This document shows, piece after piece, positions 46,995 through 55,746 of a stretch of DNA of 64,000 nucleotides. The number at the start of each line of letters is the position of its first letter. The stretch's first letter is position 1. This DNA comes from Methylobacter sp. (lineage in GTDB: Bacteria; Pseudomonadota; Gammaproteobacteria; Methylococcales; Methylomonadaceae): contig JAGXGY010000042.1 in NCBI GenBank assembly GCA_024636505.1, positions 186,001 to 250,000 of the forward strand. Direction: 5' to 3'. The translations under genes and the position numbers were made by a program. The notes beneath the pieces are model-generated. The model was given only the letters and a program-made list of their open reading frames with translations, did no database searches and had not been told where the DNA came from.

Positions 46995-48355
46995 TGATGG
47001 AATGGAGCACGCTATTAAACACCGACAAACCAGGTCATACAGCCGCCAAACAAGAGCTTGGACGTTCGCCGTTTAATTCCGATCACGACAAAATCATATT
47101 CTCAGGGGCGTTTAGGCGTCTGGCAAAAAAGACACAAGTCCATCCGCTAGCCATAAACGACCACGTCCATAATCGGTTAACGCACAGTCTTGAAGTTGCT
47201 TGCGTTGGACGCAGCTTAGGCATTAAAGTCGGTCACGCATTGCAGGAAAAAGGCCGTCTTCCTGAGGGATTCTTACCCACCGATTTGGGTGACATTGTTC
47301 AATCTGCCTGCTTGGCACATGATATCGGCAATCCGCCTTTCGGCCATACCGGAGAAGAAGCCATTCGCAACTGGTTTAAATATGATGGCAACCGTTATTT
47401 GGCCGACCTTAGCGTTGAAGAAAAACATGATCTGCTGTATTTTGAAGGCAATGCCCAAGGATTGCGCTTACTCACTTCTTCAGAATATCACCCTGATGAC
47501 GGCGGCATGAGATTAACCTACTCGACTCTTGCCGCGTTTATCAAATATCCGTGGACCTCACTACCGAGTGCCGAAGGAAGACGGCCGAAATCGAATAAAT
47601 ACGGCGTTTTTCAGTCCGAATTGGCCATCTTTGATGAAATTGCCTTAGCGGTCGGATTGGAAAAACAAGCAGGCAACAACTGGTATTGTCGGCATCCACT
47701 GGTTTACCTGATGGAAGCCGCTGATGATTTTTGCTACGGTATTTTGGATCTTGAAGATGGCCTTGAAATGGACATTCTTCAATGGAATGATATTTTCACT
47801 CTACTGAAACCGGTGTTGAAGCCATCGGAAATCGATAGCCTGGAAGCCGATTTAGAAAAAGTCTGCGATAGGCAAAAGCCCGCCCTGATTAGAGGCAAAG
47901 TTATTTCGGCATACATTGACGCAGCAACAGAGGCCTTTATTAACCATGAACCGGAACTGCTTCAAGGCAAACATAGCGATTTAATTTCCTTATGTCCGAC
48001 GTATATCAGAGAGTCTGTAGAGCAGGCTAAAGCTATCGCAAAAACCAAAATATTTTCACACCCCCGAAAAATTGAACTGGAAATAGGCTCATATCACATC
48101 ATATCCACGCTGTTAGATATGATGTGTAGCGCCGCCATAGAATGGGTAGAGAACCCCTCTGAAATATCGTTTAAAAGCAAAAGAGTCATCGATTTGATCG
48201 GCAGGGATACTTTTGAGCGCCAGATCAAAAAGGGCGAAAAACTAACGCCAAAATATCTGGCATTGATGCGGGTTATTGATTATATCAGCGGCATGACCGA
48301 TAACTATGCCAGCTATTTGGCAAAACAATTTAACGGTATGGGCGAGTCCCGATAA
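46994..48355 (+). CDS. dgt: dGTP triphosphohydrolase (dGTPase)
   Basis: 453 residues. The HD-domain metal motifs are NRLTHSLEVACVGRSLG, then ACLAHDIGNPPFGHTGEEAI. The N-terminal part (SPFNSDHDKIIFSGAFRRLAKKTQV) and C-terminal helices match Dgt. It breaks deoxynucleoside triphosphates to nucleoside and triphosphate, which limits dNTP pools and can resist phage. Two ATG codons in a row (46994, 46997) make the exact start ambiguous by one residue. Confidence 0.92.
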   Translation: MMEWSTLLNTDKPGHTAAKQELGRSPFNSDHDKIIFSGAFRRLAKKTQVHPLAINDHVHNRLTHSLEVACVGRSLGIKVGHALQEKGRLPEGFLPTDLGDIVQSACLAHDIGNPPFGHTGEEAIRNWFKYDGNRYLADLSVEEKHDLLYFEGNAQGLRLLTSSEYHPDDGGMRLTYSTLAAFIKYPWTSLPSAEGRRPKSNKYGVFQSELAIFDEIALAVGLEKQAGNNWYCRHPLVYLMEAADDFCYGILDLEDGLEMDILQWNDIFTLLKPVLKPSEIDSLEADLEKVCDRQKPALIRGKVISAYIDAATEAFINHEPELLQGKHSDLISLCPTYIRESVEQAKAIAKTKIFSHPRKIELEIGSYHIISTLLDMMCSAAIEWVENPSEISFKSKRVIDLIGRDTFERQIKKGEKLTPKYLALMRVIDYISGMTDNYASYLAKQFNGMGESR

Positions 48356-48415
48356 GAAAAGCCAAGCAGGATGGATGCAGCAAGGAAGGCGGGCACGGCA
48401 CGCCCTACTGATCTT

Positions 48416-49093
48416 TTAACGCTTACGAACGACTTGATAAGGTCGCGTAATGTAACCCAGCGGCACACTCCAAACATGCACCAAGCGGCTGAACGGGAAA
48501 ACCAAAAACAAGGTCTGTCCTAAAAACAAATGCAGTTTGAAGATAATGCCGATCTCGCTGACTTGATCCGCCGCGCCGCTACGAAAGGTCACGATGCGTT
48601 GCGCCCATTCCGACAGCAACAGCATATTGGCGCCGTCATAATGATACAGTGAAATCGGCAAGGTCAGCAGACCTAACGCCAGCTGTACGCCGATCAGCAG
48701 CAGGATAAAAATATCCATGCGGCTGCTGGTGGCGCGGATACGGGCATCGGTCAGGCGACGGCGTATCAAAATGATAATGCCTTTTAAGCACACGCCGCCG
48801 AATACGCCGCCGGCAATAACAGCCAGGATTTGTTTGGCCGATGTCGACAAGCCCAAGGCATGATAAACCGCAGGCGGCGTCAGCAGGCCGACGAAATGAC
48901 CGACGAACAGCAACAGGATGCCGATATGGAATAAATTGCTGCCCAGCCGTAATTCGTCGGCGCGCAGAAATTGGCTGGAACCGGTGCGCCAAGTGTATTG
49001 ATCGCGGTCGTAACGCGCCAAGCTGCCGATAAAAAACACGCTGATCGCGATATAAGGGTAATAGCCGAACAGTAAGGTATTGAGATAATCCAC
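48416..49093 (-). CDS. narI: Respiratory nitrate reductase gamma subunit (cytochrome b)
   Basis: 225 residues, GTG start. Five membrane helices, with histidines for two b haems in the helices around LFHIGILLLFVGHF and KLHLFLGQTLFLVFPFSRLVH. It takes electrons from quinol on the periplasmic side and hands them to NarH. It is the last gene of narGHJI, 13 bases after narJ. Confidence 0.95.
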   Translation of the reverse strand: MDYLNTLLFGYYPYIAISVFFIGSLARYDRDQYTWRTGSSQFLRADELRLGSNLFHIGILLLFVGHFVGLLTPPAVYHALGLSTSAKQILAVIAGGVFGGVCLKGIIILIRRRLTDARIRATSSRMDIFILLLIGVQLALGLLTLPISLYHYDGANMLLLSEWAQRIVTFRSGAADQVSEIGIIFKLHLFLGQTLFLVFPFSRLVHVWSVPLGYITRPYQVVRKR

Positions 49094-49106
49094 GATTGAC
49101 TCCTTC

Positions 49107-49817
49107 TTAAAGAGAACGATTTTGCGCTTTTAAATATTCATCGCGCGGCGTGATGGTGATCGGGCTGACAGCGTCTGCCTGGTTTTTACACGCATCCCCC
49201 GCTCCCATAAAACTGACGGCTTCTTCTTCCCAGATCTCATCCATATTGACCAGCGTTTCATCCTCGCCTTCGGTCGCAGCTTGTCGGCGGATTTCGGCCA
49301 GCGCTTCGGGTTCGCCGGCAAAGCCCGATAGCGCATCGAAAACTGCGCTAAATTCGCTGCCGCGTTCGCTTAGCCGTGCGCCCAACAAACTGAGTACCGG
49401 CATCGCGTCGTGCAATAACCGTATGGCTTCGGCCTGTTGCTGCTGCGAGAGAAACTCCAGAAATAACGGGATGTAATCCGGCAATTCATGCGTGGACATT
49501 TCAAAGCCATGCGCCTCGTACATTTGCAGCAGATTAACCATGGCCTGCCCCCGGTCTCGGGATTCGCCGTGGACATGCTCGAAAATATGCAACGACAAAA
49601 ACCGTCCCCGGTCGAATAACGCCACATAATCTTCTTGAACATCCAGCAGATCTGCGCCGCAGTAGGAATCGATCAGTGCCAGCACCGATTTTTTAGGGTC
49701 AGCCGGCAACAGGTTTTCCTGCTCGACGACCGCCGCCATTTCGTCCAATGCTTCGAGCATCTCGGCTTCGGGATAGCTCAACAGTAGCGATAGAACTTTT
49801 AGGGTTTGCAGACTCAT
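49107..49817 (-). CDS. narJ: Nitrate reductase assembly chaperone NarJ
   Basis: 236 residues from ATG 49817, which is preceded by AGGAGC. A longer frame to 49958 would translate a palindromic repeat and is rejected. The all-helical TorD-like chaperone domain carries VLSLLLSYPEAEMLEALDEM, the signature YVALFDRGRFLSLHIFEHVHGESRDRGQAMVNL and an acidic C-terminus. It helps insert the molybdenum cofactor into NarG before membrane attachment; it is not part of the final complex. Confidence 0.95.
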   Translation of the reverse strand: MSLQTLKVLSLLLSYPEAEMLEALDEMAAVVEQENLLPADPKKSVLALIDSYCGADLLDVQEDYVALFDRGRFLSLHIFEHVHGESRDRGQAMVNLLQMYEAHGFEMSTHELPDYIPLFLEFLSQQQQAEAIRLLHDAMPVLSLLGARLSERGSEFSAVFDALSGFAGEPEALAEIRRQAATEGEDETLVNMDEIWEEEAVSFMGAGDACKNQADAVSPITITPRDEYLKAQNRSL

Positions 49818-49832
49818 TTTAGCTCCTGTTTT

Positions 49833-49935
49833 ATCGTTCCCACGGTCTCCGTGGGAATGCCGTGGGGGGACGCTCTGCGTCCCGAGCCGCTGGAGCGGCT
49901 CTGACTGCATTCCCACGCCGGAACGTGGGAACGAT
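49833..49935. repeat. Composite palindromic repeat between narH and narJ, family A
   Basis: 103 bp with terminal arms ATCGTTCCCACG/CGTGGGAACGAT. It contains CCCACGGTCTCCGTGGG, GGGACGCTCTGCGTCCC, GAGCCGCTGGAGCGGCTC and TTCCCACG-CCGGAA-CGTGGGAA. Its place within the nar transcript would put strong hairpins between narH and narJ. Confidence 0.85.
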
Positions 49936-49967
49936 GAGACTTTTGTTAATGTAAGCATAATGATTCC

Positions 49968-51554
49968 TTATTTTGCCGGTTCGACTTTAATCGGAATCTT
50001 GACCGGAATACCGCCGCCACGTTGCGGCTTGTTGTTACCGCCAAACAAATTGATCTCATTGTTTCCGGTAGAACAGCCGCTGCCGAAACTGAATCCGCAG
50101 CCGCCTTGCTCGCCGTAAGCATCAAAAGTGGAACTGGCGTATTCGCGGTGGCTGCTTGGAATCACAAAACGGTCTTCATAATTGGCAATCGCCATGTAGC
50201 GGTACATTTCTTCAATCTGCAACTGGGTCAATCCGACGCGTTCCAAGACTTCGGTATTGACCACGCCATCGACGGTAAGACTGCGCATATAGGCTCGCAT
50301 CGCCAGCATTCGCTCCAGACCCAATACCACAGGTTCTTCCTTACCGGCTGTCAGCAAGTTGGCCAGATACTGCACCGGAATACGCAGGGATCTTACGTCG
50401 GGAATGTCGCCATCCATACCGATTTGGTCGTTTTCTGCTGCCGATTGAATCGGCGATAGCGGCGGCACATACCAGACCATCGGTAGGGTTCGGAACTCAG
50501 GATGCAACGGAAACGCGACTTTCCAGTCTATCGCCATTTTATAAACCGGCGACTCTTTAGCCGCTGTCAGCCATGATTCAGGAATACCGGCCGCTCGCGC
50601 CTCCGCTATCACCTCCTCATCGTTAGGATCAAGGAAAACATCCAGCTGTTGCTGGTACAAATCCTGCTCATTCTCGACGCTTGCAGCCTCTTCGATACGG
50701 TCGGCATCGTACAACAACACGCCTAAATAACGAATCCGTCCGACGCAGGTTTCCGAGCACACCGTCGGTTCCCCGGCTTCGATGCGCGGATAGCAGAAGG
50801 TGCATTTTTCCGATTTGCCGGTTTCCCAGTTGTAGTAGATTTTTTTGTACGGACAAGCCGAAAAGCACATGCGCCAGCCGCGACATTTGTCCTGGTCGAT
50901 CAGCACGATGCCGTCTTCTTCGCGTTTGTAAATAGAACCGCTGGGACAGGCCGCAACGCAGGTCGGGTTCAGGCAATGTTCGCACAAACGCGGCAAATAC
51001 ATCATGAAGGTGTTTTCGAACTCGCCGTACATGTCTTTCTGGATGTTGTCGAAATTGGTATCGCGCGAACGCGATGAAAATTCGGTGCCCAGGATTTCCT
51101 CCCAATTTGGGCCGCCTTCGATTTTTTCGATGCGCTCGCCGGTAATTACCGAATAGGGACGCGCAGTCGGCGGATTTTTCGATTCTTTGGCGTTATGCAA
51201 ATGCTGGTAATCGAAATCGAACGGTTCGTAATAATCGTCGATTGAGGGCAGATCCGGGTTACCGAAAATATTACGCAAGATCATATGCTTGCTGCCTTGA
51301 CGCGGATCTATCTTGCCGTTGATTTTACGTATCCAGCCGCCGTTCCATTTGTCCTGGTTTTCCCACTGCTGCGGAAAACCGACCCCCGGCTTGGTTTCGA
51401 CATTATTAAACCACGCATATTCGACCCCTTTACGCGAAGTCCAGACGTTTTTGCAGGTAATCGAACAGGTGTGGCAGCCGATGCACTTGTCCAGGTTCAG
51501 TACCATGCCTATTTGTGCGCGAATAGTGCGCGGTTTTTTTCCGGGATTAGTCAT
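49968..51554 (-). CDS. narH: Respiratory nitrate reductase beta subunit
   Basis: 528 residues, Fe-S protein that links NarI to NarG. Four cysteine groups are visible: CIGCHTCSITCKNVW (N-terminus), CEHCLNPTCVAACPSG, CRGWRMCFSACPYKK and CTFCYPRIEAGEPTVCSETC. The CRGW group, with tryptophan for the second cysteine, gives the 3Fe-4S cluster typical of NarH. A C-terminal tail of about 40 residues (GCGFSFGSGCSTGNN) is rich in glycine. Its ATG overlaps the narG stop by 1 base. Confidence 0.97.
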   Translation of the reverse strand: MTNPGKKPRTIRAQIGMVLNLDKCIGCHTCSITCKNVWTSRKGVEYAWFNNVETKPGVGFPQQWENQDKWNGGWIRKINGKIDPRQGSKHMILRNIFGNPDLPSIDDYYEPFDFDYQHLHNAKESKNPPTARPYSVITGERIEKIEGGPNWEEILGTEFSSRSRDTNFDNIQKDMYGEFENTFMMYLPRLCEHCLNPTCVAACPSGSIYKREEDGIVLIDQDKCRGWRMCFSACPYKKIYYNWETGKSEKCTFCYPRIEAGEPTVCSETCVGRIRYLGVLLYDADRIEEAASVENEQDLYQQQLDVFLDPNDEEVIAEARAAGIPESWLTAAKESPVYKMAIDWKVAFPLHPEFRTLPMVWYVPPLSPIQSAAENDQIGMDGDIPDVRSLRIPVQYLANLLTAGKEEPVVLGLERMLAMRAYMRSLTVDGVVNTEVLERVGLTQLQIEEMYRYMAIANYEDRFVIPSSHREYASSTFDAYGEQGGCGFSFGSGCSTGNNEINLFGGNNKPQRGGGIPVKIPIKVEPAK

Positions 51555-54500
51555 TACACTTCCTCCTGCTGACTCGTAGCTTGACTATCTTGATGGGGTT
51601 CTTCGAGCCAATCCACCTTGCTCATCTTGCGCACAATCACAAATTCATCGCGATTGGAGCCGACCGTGCCGTAATAGTTGAAGCCGTAACTCAGTTGGGC
51701 GTAACCGCCGATCATATGCGTCGGTTTAAGCGTCGCCCGGGTCACCGAGTTATGAATACCGCCGCGCCCACCGGTCATTTCCGATCCCGGCGTATTAACA
51801 GTTTTTTCCTGGGCGTGATACATCATGCACATGCCTTCCGGGACACGCTGACTGACCACCGCCCTGGCGACCAGCGCACCGTTGACATTAAAGGCTTCTA
51901 TCCAGTCGTTATCTTTAATGCCGACTTTCGCCGCATCGACTTCGCCCATCCACACAATCGGCCCGCCGCGCGACAAGGTCAGCATCAGCAGATTATCGGT
52001 ATAGGTGCTGTGAATGCCCCATTTCTGGTGCGGTGTCAGGAAATTCAACACCAGCTCGTCATTGCCGTTGGGCTTTTGTCCCAAAATCGGCGCAATGGAG
52101 CGGGTATCGACCGGCGGTTTATAAACGCACAAGGTCTCGCCAAACGCCCGCATCCAAGAATGGTCCTGGTAAAACTGCTGGCGACCGGTCAGGGTGCGCC
52201 AGGGAATCCGCTCGTGGACATTGGTGTAACAGGCGTTGTAACAGACTTGCTCGGATTCAACGCCGCTCCAGGTCGGCGACGAGATAATCTTGCGCGGCTG
52301 CGCCTGTACGTCGCGGAAACGGATTTTGTCGTCTTCACGCGGCCGCGCCAGATGGCTATGATCGCGCCCGGTGGCTTTGCTTAGGGCTTCCCAGGCTTTC
52401 ACCGCGACATGGCCGTTGGTTTCAGGCGCCAGCATCAGGATCACTTCAGTCGCATCAATATCGGATTCGATGCGCGGCAAACCTTTGCTGATGCCTTCGT
52501 CGATTACCAAGCGATTCAACTCGCCCAGTTGTTTGACTTCGGTCTCAGTGTTCCAGGCTATACCTTTGCCGCCGTTGCCGATTTTGCTCATCAACGGCCC
52601 TAAAGAAGTAAACATCTTGTAAGTGTTCGGATAATCCCGCTCGACAACCACTAAGTTCGGCATGGTCTTACCAGGAACCGGGTCGCATTCCTTCTTCTTC
52701 CAATCTTTAACATCCAAGGGTTGCGCCAGCTCTGCCGGTGTGTCATGTAGGATCGGCACGGCGACGATGTCTTTTTCTACGCCCAAATGGCCTACGGTCA
52801 GTTCCGAGAATTTCTTGGCGATGCCTTTGTAAATATCCCAATCGGAACGCGATTCCCAGGCAGGATCGACGGCCTTGGACAGCGGATGGATGAACGGGTG
52901 CATATCCGAAGTATTCAGGTCGTTTTTTTCGTACCACGTCGCAGTCGGCAGAATAATGTCCGAATACACACAAGTCGTGGACATCCGAAAATCCAGCGTC
53001 ACCAGCAAATCGAGCTTTCCTTCGGCAGCGGTGTCATGCCATTCGACTTCCGAGGGCTTGTCGCCGCTATCGCCCAAGTCTTTGCCCTGCAAGCCGTGTT
53101 GCGTGCCCAGCAAATACTTCAGGAAATATTCGTGGCCTTTGCCCGATGAACCCAGCAAATTGGAACGCCACACGAACATATTGCGCGGAAAGTTTTGCGG
53201 GTTGTCCGGGTCTTCGCAGGACATCTTCAACTTGCCGCTTTTTAGCGATTTTACGACGTATTCAATCGGGTCTTGTTTGGCTTTTTCAGCATCCCTGACC
53301 ACTTGCAACGGGTTGGTTTGCAGTTGCGGCGCAGACGGCAACCAGCCCATGCGCTCGGAACGGACGTTGAAATCAATCAGGCTGCCTTGCCAGTCTTTCG
53401 GCTTGGCCAGCGGCGACAAAATCTCGTTAACCTTGAGTTTTTCGTAACGCCATTGGCTGGTGTGATTGTAAAAAAACGAGGTGCTGTTCATTTGCCGGGG
53501 CGGACGCTTCCAATCCAGGCCGAACGCCAACGGCAGCCAGCCGGTTTGCGGACGCAGTTTTTCCTGTCCGACATAATGCGCCCAACCGCCGCCGGATTGT
53601 CCGACGCAACCGCACAGCATCAGCATATTCATGATGCCGCGATAATTCATGTCCATGTGGTACCAGTGATTGACGCCCGCGCCCAGAATGACCATCGAGC
53701 GGCCTTGGGTCTTTTCGGCATTGGTCGCGAATTCCCGCGCCACCGCAATCACATTTTTCCGCGACACGCCGGTGATTTTTTCCTGCCATGCCGGTGTGTA
53801 AGGAAAATCCTCATCGTAAGAACCCGCAACGTTAGCGCCACCCAGGCCACGATCTATGCCATAGTTGGCAACCAGCAGATCGAATACCGTGGTCGCCAAG
53901 ACTTCGGTGCCGTCGGCCAAGGTGATTTTTTTAACCGGGACGTTGCGCTTTTGAATCGCGTCGTGGTCGGAATGAGTAAAATGCGGATGCTCGGAGCCGC
54001 CGAAATAAGGAAAGCCGACACCGGCGACATCATCCTTAATATCGATCAAGCTCAAGCGTAGGCGCACCTCCTGGTTGTCCACGGTTTTTTGCTCGATATT
54101 CCAATGCCCAGCTTCGCCCCAGCGAAAACCGATAGAGCCGCATGGCGGGACGATGTGGCCGTTGATCTCGTCGTAGGCCACCGTTTTCCACTCGGGATTG
54201 TTGTCTTGGCTTAAGCCGCCTAAAAAGTCCGAGGCTCTGAAAAAACGGTCCTGCACGTAGCAGCCGTCCTGTTCTTTGAGCATCACCAGAAACGGCAAGT
54301 CGGTATTTTCGCGCACATACTGGTTGAAATACGGGCTTTGGCGCTCGACATGAAATTCCTTCAATATCACATGGCCTATCGCCATCGCCAGCGCGGCATC
54401 GGTGCCTTGCTTCGGATGCAACCACAGGTCGGCAAACTTGCTGGCCTCTGAATAATCGGGACTCACTACCACAACCTTGGCGCCTTTATAACGCGCTTCA

Positions 54501-55303
54501 GTCATGAAGTGAGCGTCTGGTGTACGGGTTTGCGGCACGTTTGAACCCCACAGCATCAAAAATCCGGCGTTATACCAATCTGCTGATTCGGGCACGTCAG
54601 TTTGCTCACCCCAGGTTTGCGGCGATGCCGGAGGCAAATCGCAATACCAGTCATAAAAACTCATACTAACGCCGCCGATCAGCGACAAATAACGACTACC
54701 TGCCGCATAGGAAACCATGGACATTGCAGGAATGGGTGAAAAACCGATAATGCGATCTGGGCCGAAGGTTTTTGCGGTATAGATATTCGCCGCAGCGATG
54801 ATTTCGTTGACTTCTTCCCAGTTGGCGCGAACCAAGCCGCCCAGGCCGCGAACAGACTTGTATTCGGTGCTTTTTATCGGATCTTCAACTATTGACGCCC
54901 AGGCATTGACCGGATCTAAAGTCAGCCGAGCTTCACGCCACATCCTGACCAAGCGTCCGCGTATCATCGGAAATTTAAGCCGATTGGCGCTATACAGATA
55001 CCAGGAATAACTCGCACCGCGCGGACAACCTCGCGGTTCGTGATTCGGTAAATCAGGCCGGGTGCGCGGATAATCGGTTTGCTGGGTTTCCCACGTCACC
55101 AGCCCGTTTTTGACGTAAATTTTCCAGCTACACGAGCCCGTGCAATTAACGCCATGCGTGGAACGTACAATTTTGTCGTGTTGCCAGCGCGATCGATAAC
55201 TGTTCTCCCAGCTGCGATCTTCATTGGTGACGATGCCATGACCGCCTGAAAAGGATTCGGTTTTTTTTCTGAAAAAAAGTAAGCGGTCTAAGAAATGGCT
55301 CAT
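51554..55303 (-). CDS. narG: Respiratory nitrate reductase alpha subunit
   Basis: 1249 residues, the molybdenum bis-MGD catalytic chain on the cytoplasmic side. The FS0 cluster ligands are in RSTHGVNCTGSCSW (histidine and cysteines) with a further cysteine in EPRGCPRGASYSWYLY. Cofactor-binding regions include VVVVSPDYSEASKFADLWL, GAGVNHWYHMDMNYRGIMN and the C-terminal WIEAFNVNGALVARAVVSQR. The length is normal for NarG. It reduces nitrate to nitrite with electrons from NarH, and heads narGHJI. Confidence 0.97.
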   Translation of the reverse strand: MSHFLDRLLFFRKKTESFSGGHGIVTNEDRSWENSYRSRWQHDKIVRSTHGVNCTGSCSWKIYVKNGLVTWETQQTDYPRTRPDLPNHEPRGCPRGASYSWYLYSANRLKFPMIRGRLVRMWREARLTLDPVNAWASIVEDPIKSTEYKSVRGLGGLVRANWEEVNEIIAAANIYTAKTFGPDRIIGFSPIPAMSMVSYAAGSRYLSLIGGVSMSFYDWYCDLPPASPQTWGEQTDVPESADWYNAGFLMLWGSNVPQTRTPDAHFMTEARYKGAKVVVVSPDYSEASKFADLWLHPKQGTDAALAMAIGHVILKEFHVERQSPYFNQYVRENTDLPFLVMLKEQDGCYVQDRFFRASDFLGGLSQDNNPEWKTVAYDEINGHIVPPCGSIGFRWGEAGHWNIEQKTVDNQEVRLRLSLIDIKDDVAGVGFPYFGGSEHPHFTHSDHDAIQKRNVPVKKITLADGTEVLATTVFDLLVANYGIDRGLGGANVAGSYDEDFPYTPAWQEKITGVSRKNVIAVAREFATNAEKTQGRSMVILGAGVNHWYHMDMNYRGIMNMLMLCGCVGQSGGGWAHYVGQEKLRPQTGWLPLAFGLDWKRPPRQMNSTSFFYNHTSQWRYEKLKVNEILSPLAKPKDWQGSLIDFNVRSERMGWLPSAPQLQTNPLQVVRDAEKAKQDPIEYVVKSLKSGKLKMSCEDPDNPQNFPRNMFVWRSNLLGSSGKGHEYFLKYLLGTQHGLQGKDLGDSGDKPSEVEWHDTAAEGKLDLLVTLDFRMSTTCVYSDIILPTATWYEKNDLNTSDMHPFIHPLSKAVDPAWESRSDWDIYKGIAKKFSELTVGHLGVEKDIVAVPILHDTPAELAQPLDVKDWKKKECDPVPGKTMPNLVVVERDYPNTYKMFTSLGPLMSKIGNGGKGIAWNTETEVKQLGELNRLVIDEGISKGLPRIESDIDATEVILMLAPETNGHVAVKAWEALSKATGRDHSHLARPREDDKIRFRDVQAQPRKIISSPTWSGVESEQVCYNACYTNVHERIPWRTLTGRQQFYQDHSWMRAFGETLCVYKPPVDTRSIAPILGQKPNGNDELVLNFLTPHQKWGIHSTYTDNLLMLTLSRGGPIVWMGEVDAAKVGIKDNDWIEAFNVNGALVARAVVSQRVPEGMCMMYHAQEKTVNTPGSEMTGGRGGIHNSVTRATLKPTHMIGGYAQLSYGFNYYGTVGSNRDEFVIVRKMSKVDWLEEPHQDSQATSQQEEV

Positions 55304-55356
55304 GGGAATACCTGTGGGTTATTTATTCGACTTGGGATGCTAAGCCAAGCACACAA

Positions 55357-55683
55357 TTAGTTAGCATTTTTGGGGGGATTTATAAACCGCTCTAATATCG
55401 TTATGTGAGATTGCCTGTTATGTTGTTCGCAATACTCCATTAGCACTAATGCTGCTTCCTTGGCTCTCTGACTATCATAATCCTGTCTAATTTTTTCTAA
55501 GATAACGTTATATTGCATAAGGCTACCACTACGATTGTAAGACTTTTTTGTATTTAATATGCTATTAAGCCACTTCATCGTCATTCCTGCTGAACTATCG
55601 TTCATCCCTTCAGGAATATACTTAACGTTATCCGCTTTAAACGCTTCGTAGCACTCTAAAATCATTTCCTCGGTTATTTCCAT
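55357..55683 (-). CDS. Small protein of unknown function between narG and narK
   Basis: 108 residues from ATG 55683, which has GAGG 8 bases upstream; a TTG at 55695 is also in frame. Soluble and helical, with no signal or membrane segment. It starts MEITEEMILECYEAFKADNV and ends LERFINPPKNAN. Base composition is clearly more AT-rich than the nar genes on both sides. I do not recognise the family. Being on the same strand within the nar region, it may be transcribed with narK or narG. Confidence 0.65.
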   Translation of the reverse strand: MEITEEMILECYEAFKADNVKYIPEGMNDSSAGMTMKWLNSILNTKKSYNRSGSLMQYNVILEKIRQDYDSQRAKEAALVLMEYCEQHNRQSHITILERFINPPKNAN

Positions 55684-55746
55684 CTTAATCCTCAACTATG
55701 TAGGTAATATATCGTTGGTTTGGAGAGAGCAATATACTCTACAAAA

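Noticed and set aside
49818..49958. N-terminal extension of NarJ
   Set aside because: The residues come from the palindromic repeat; ATG 49817 has AGGAGC and gives the normal NarJ start.
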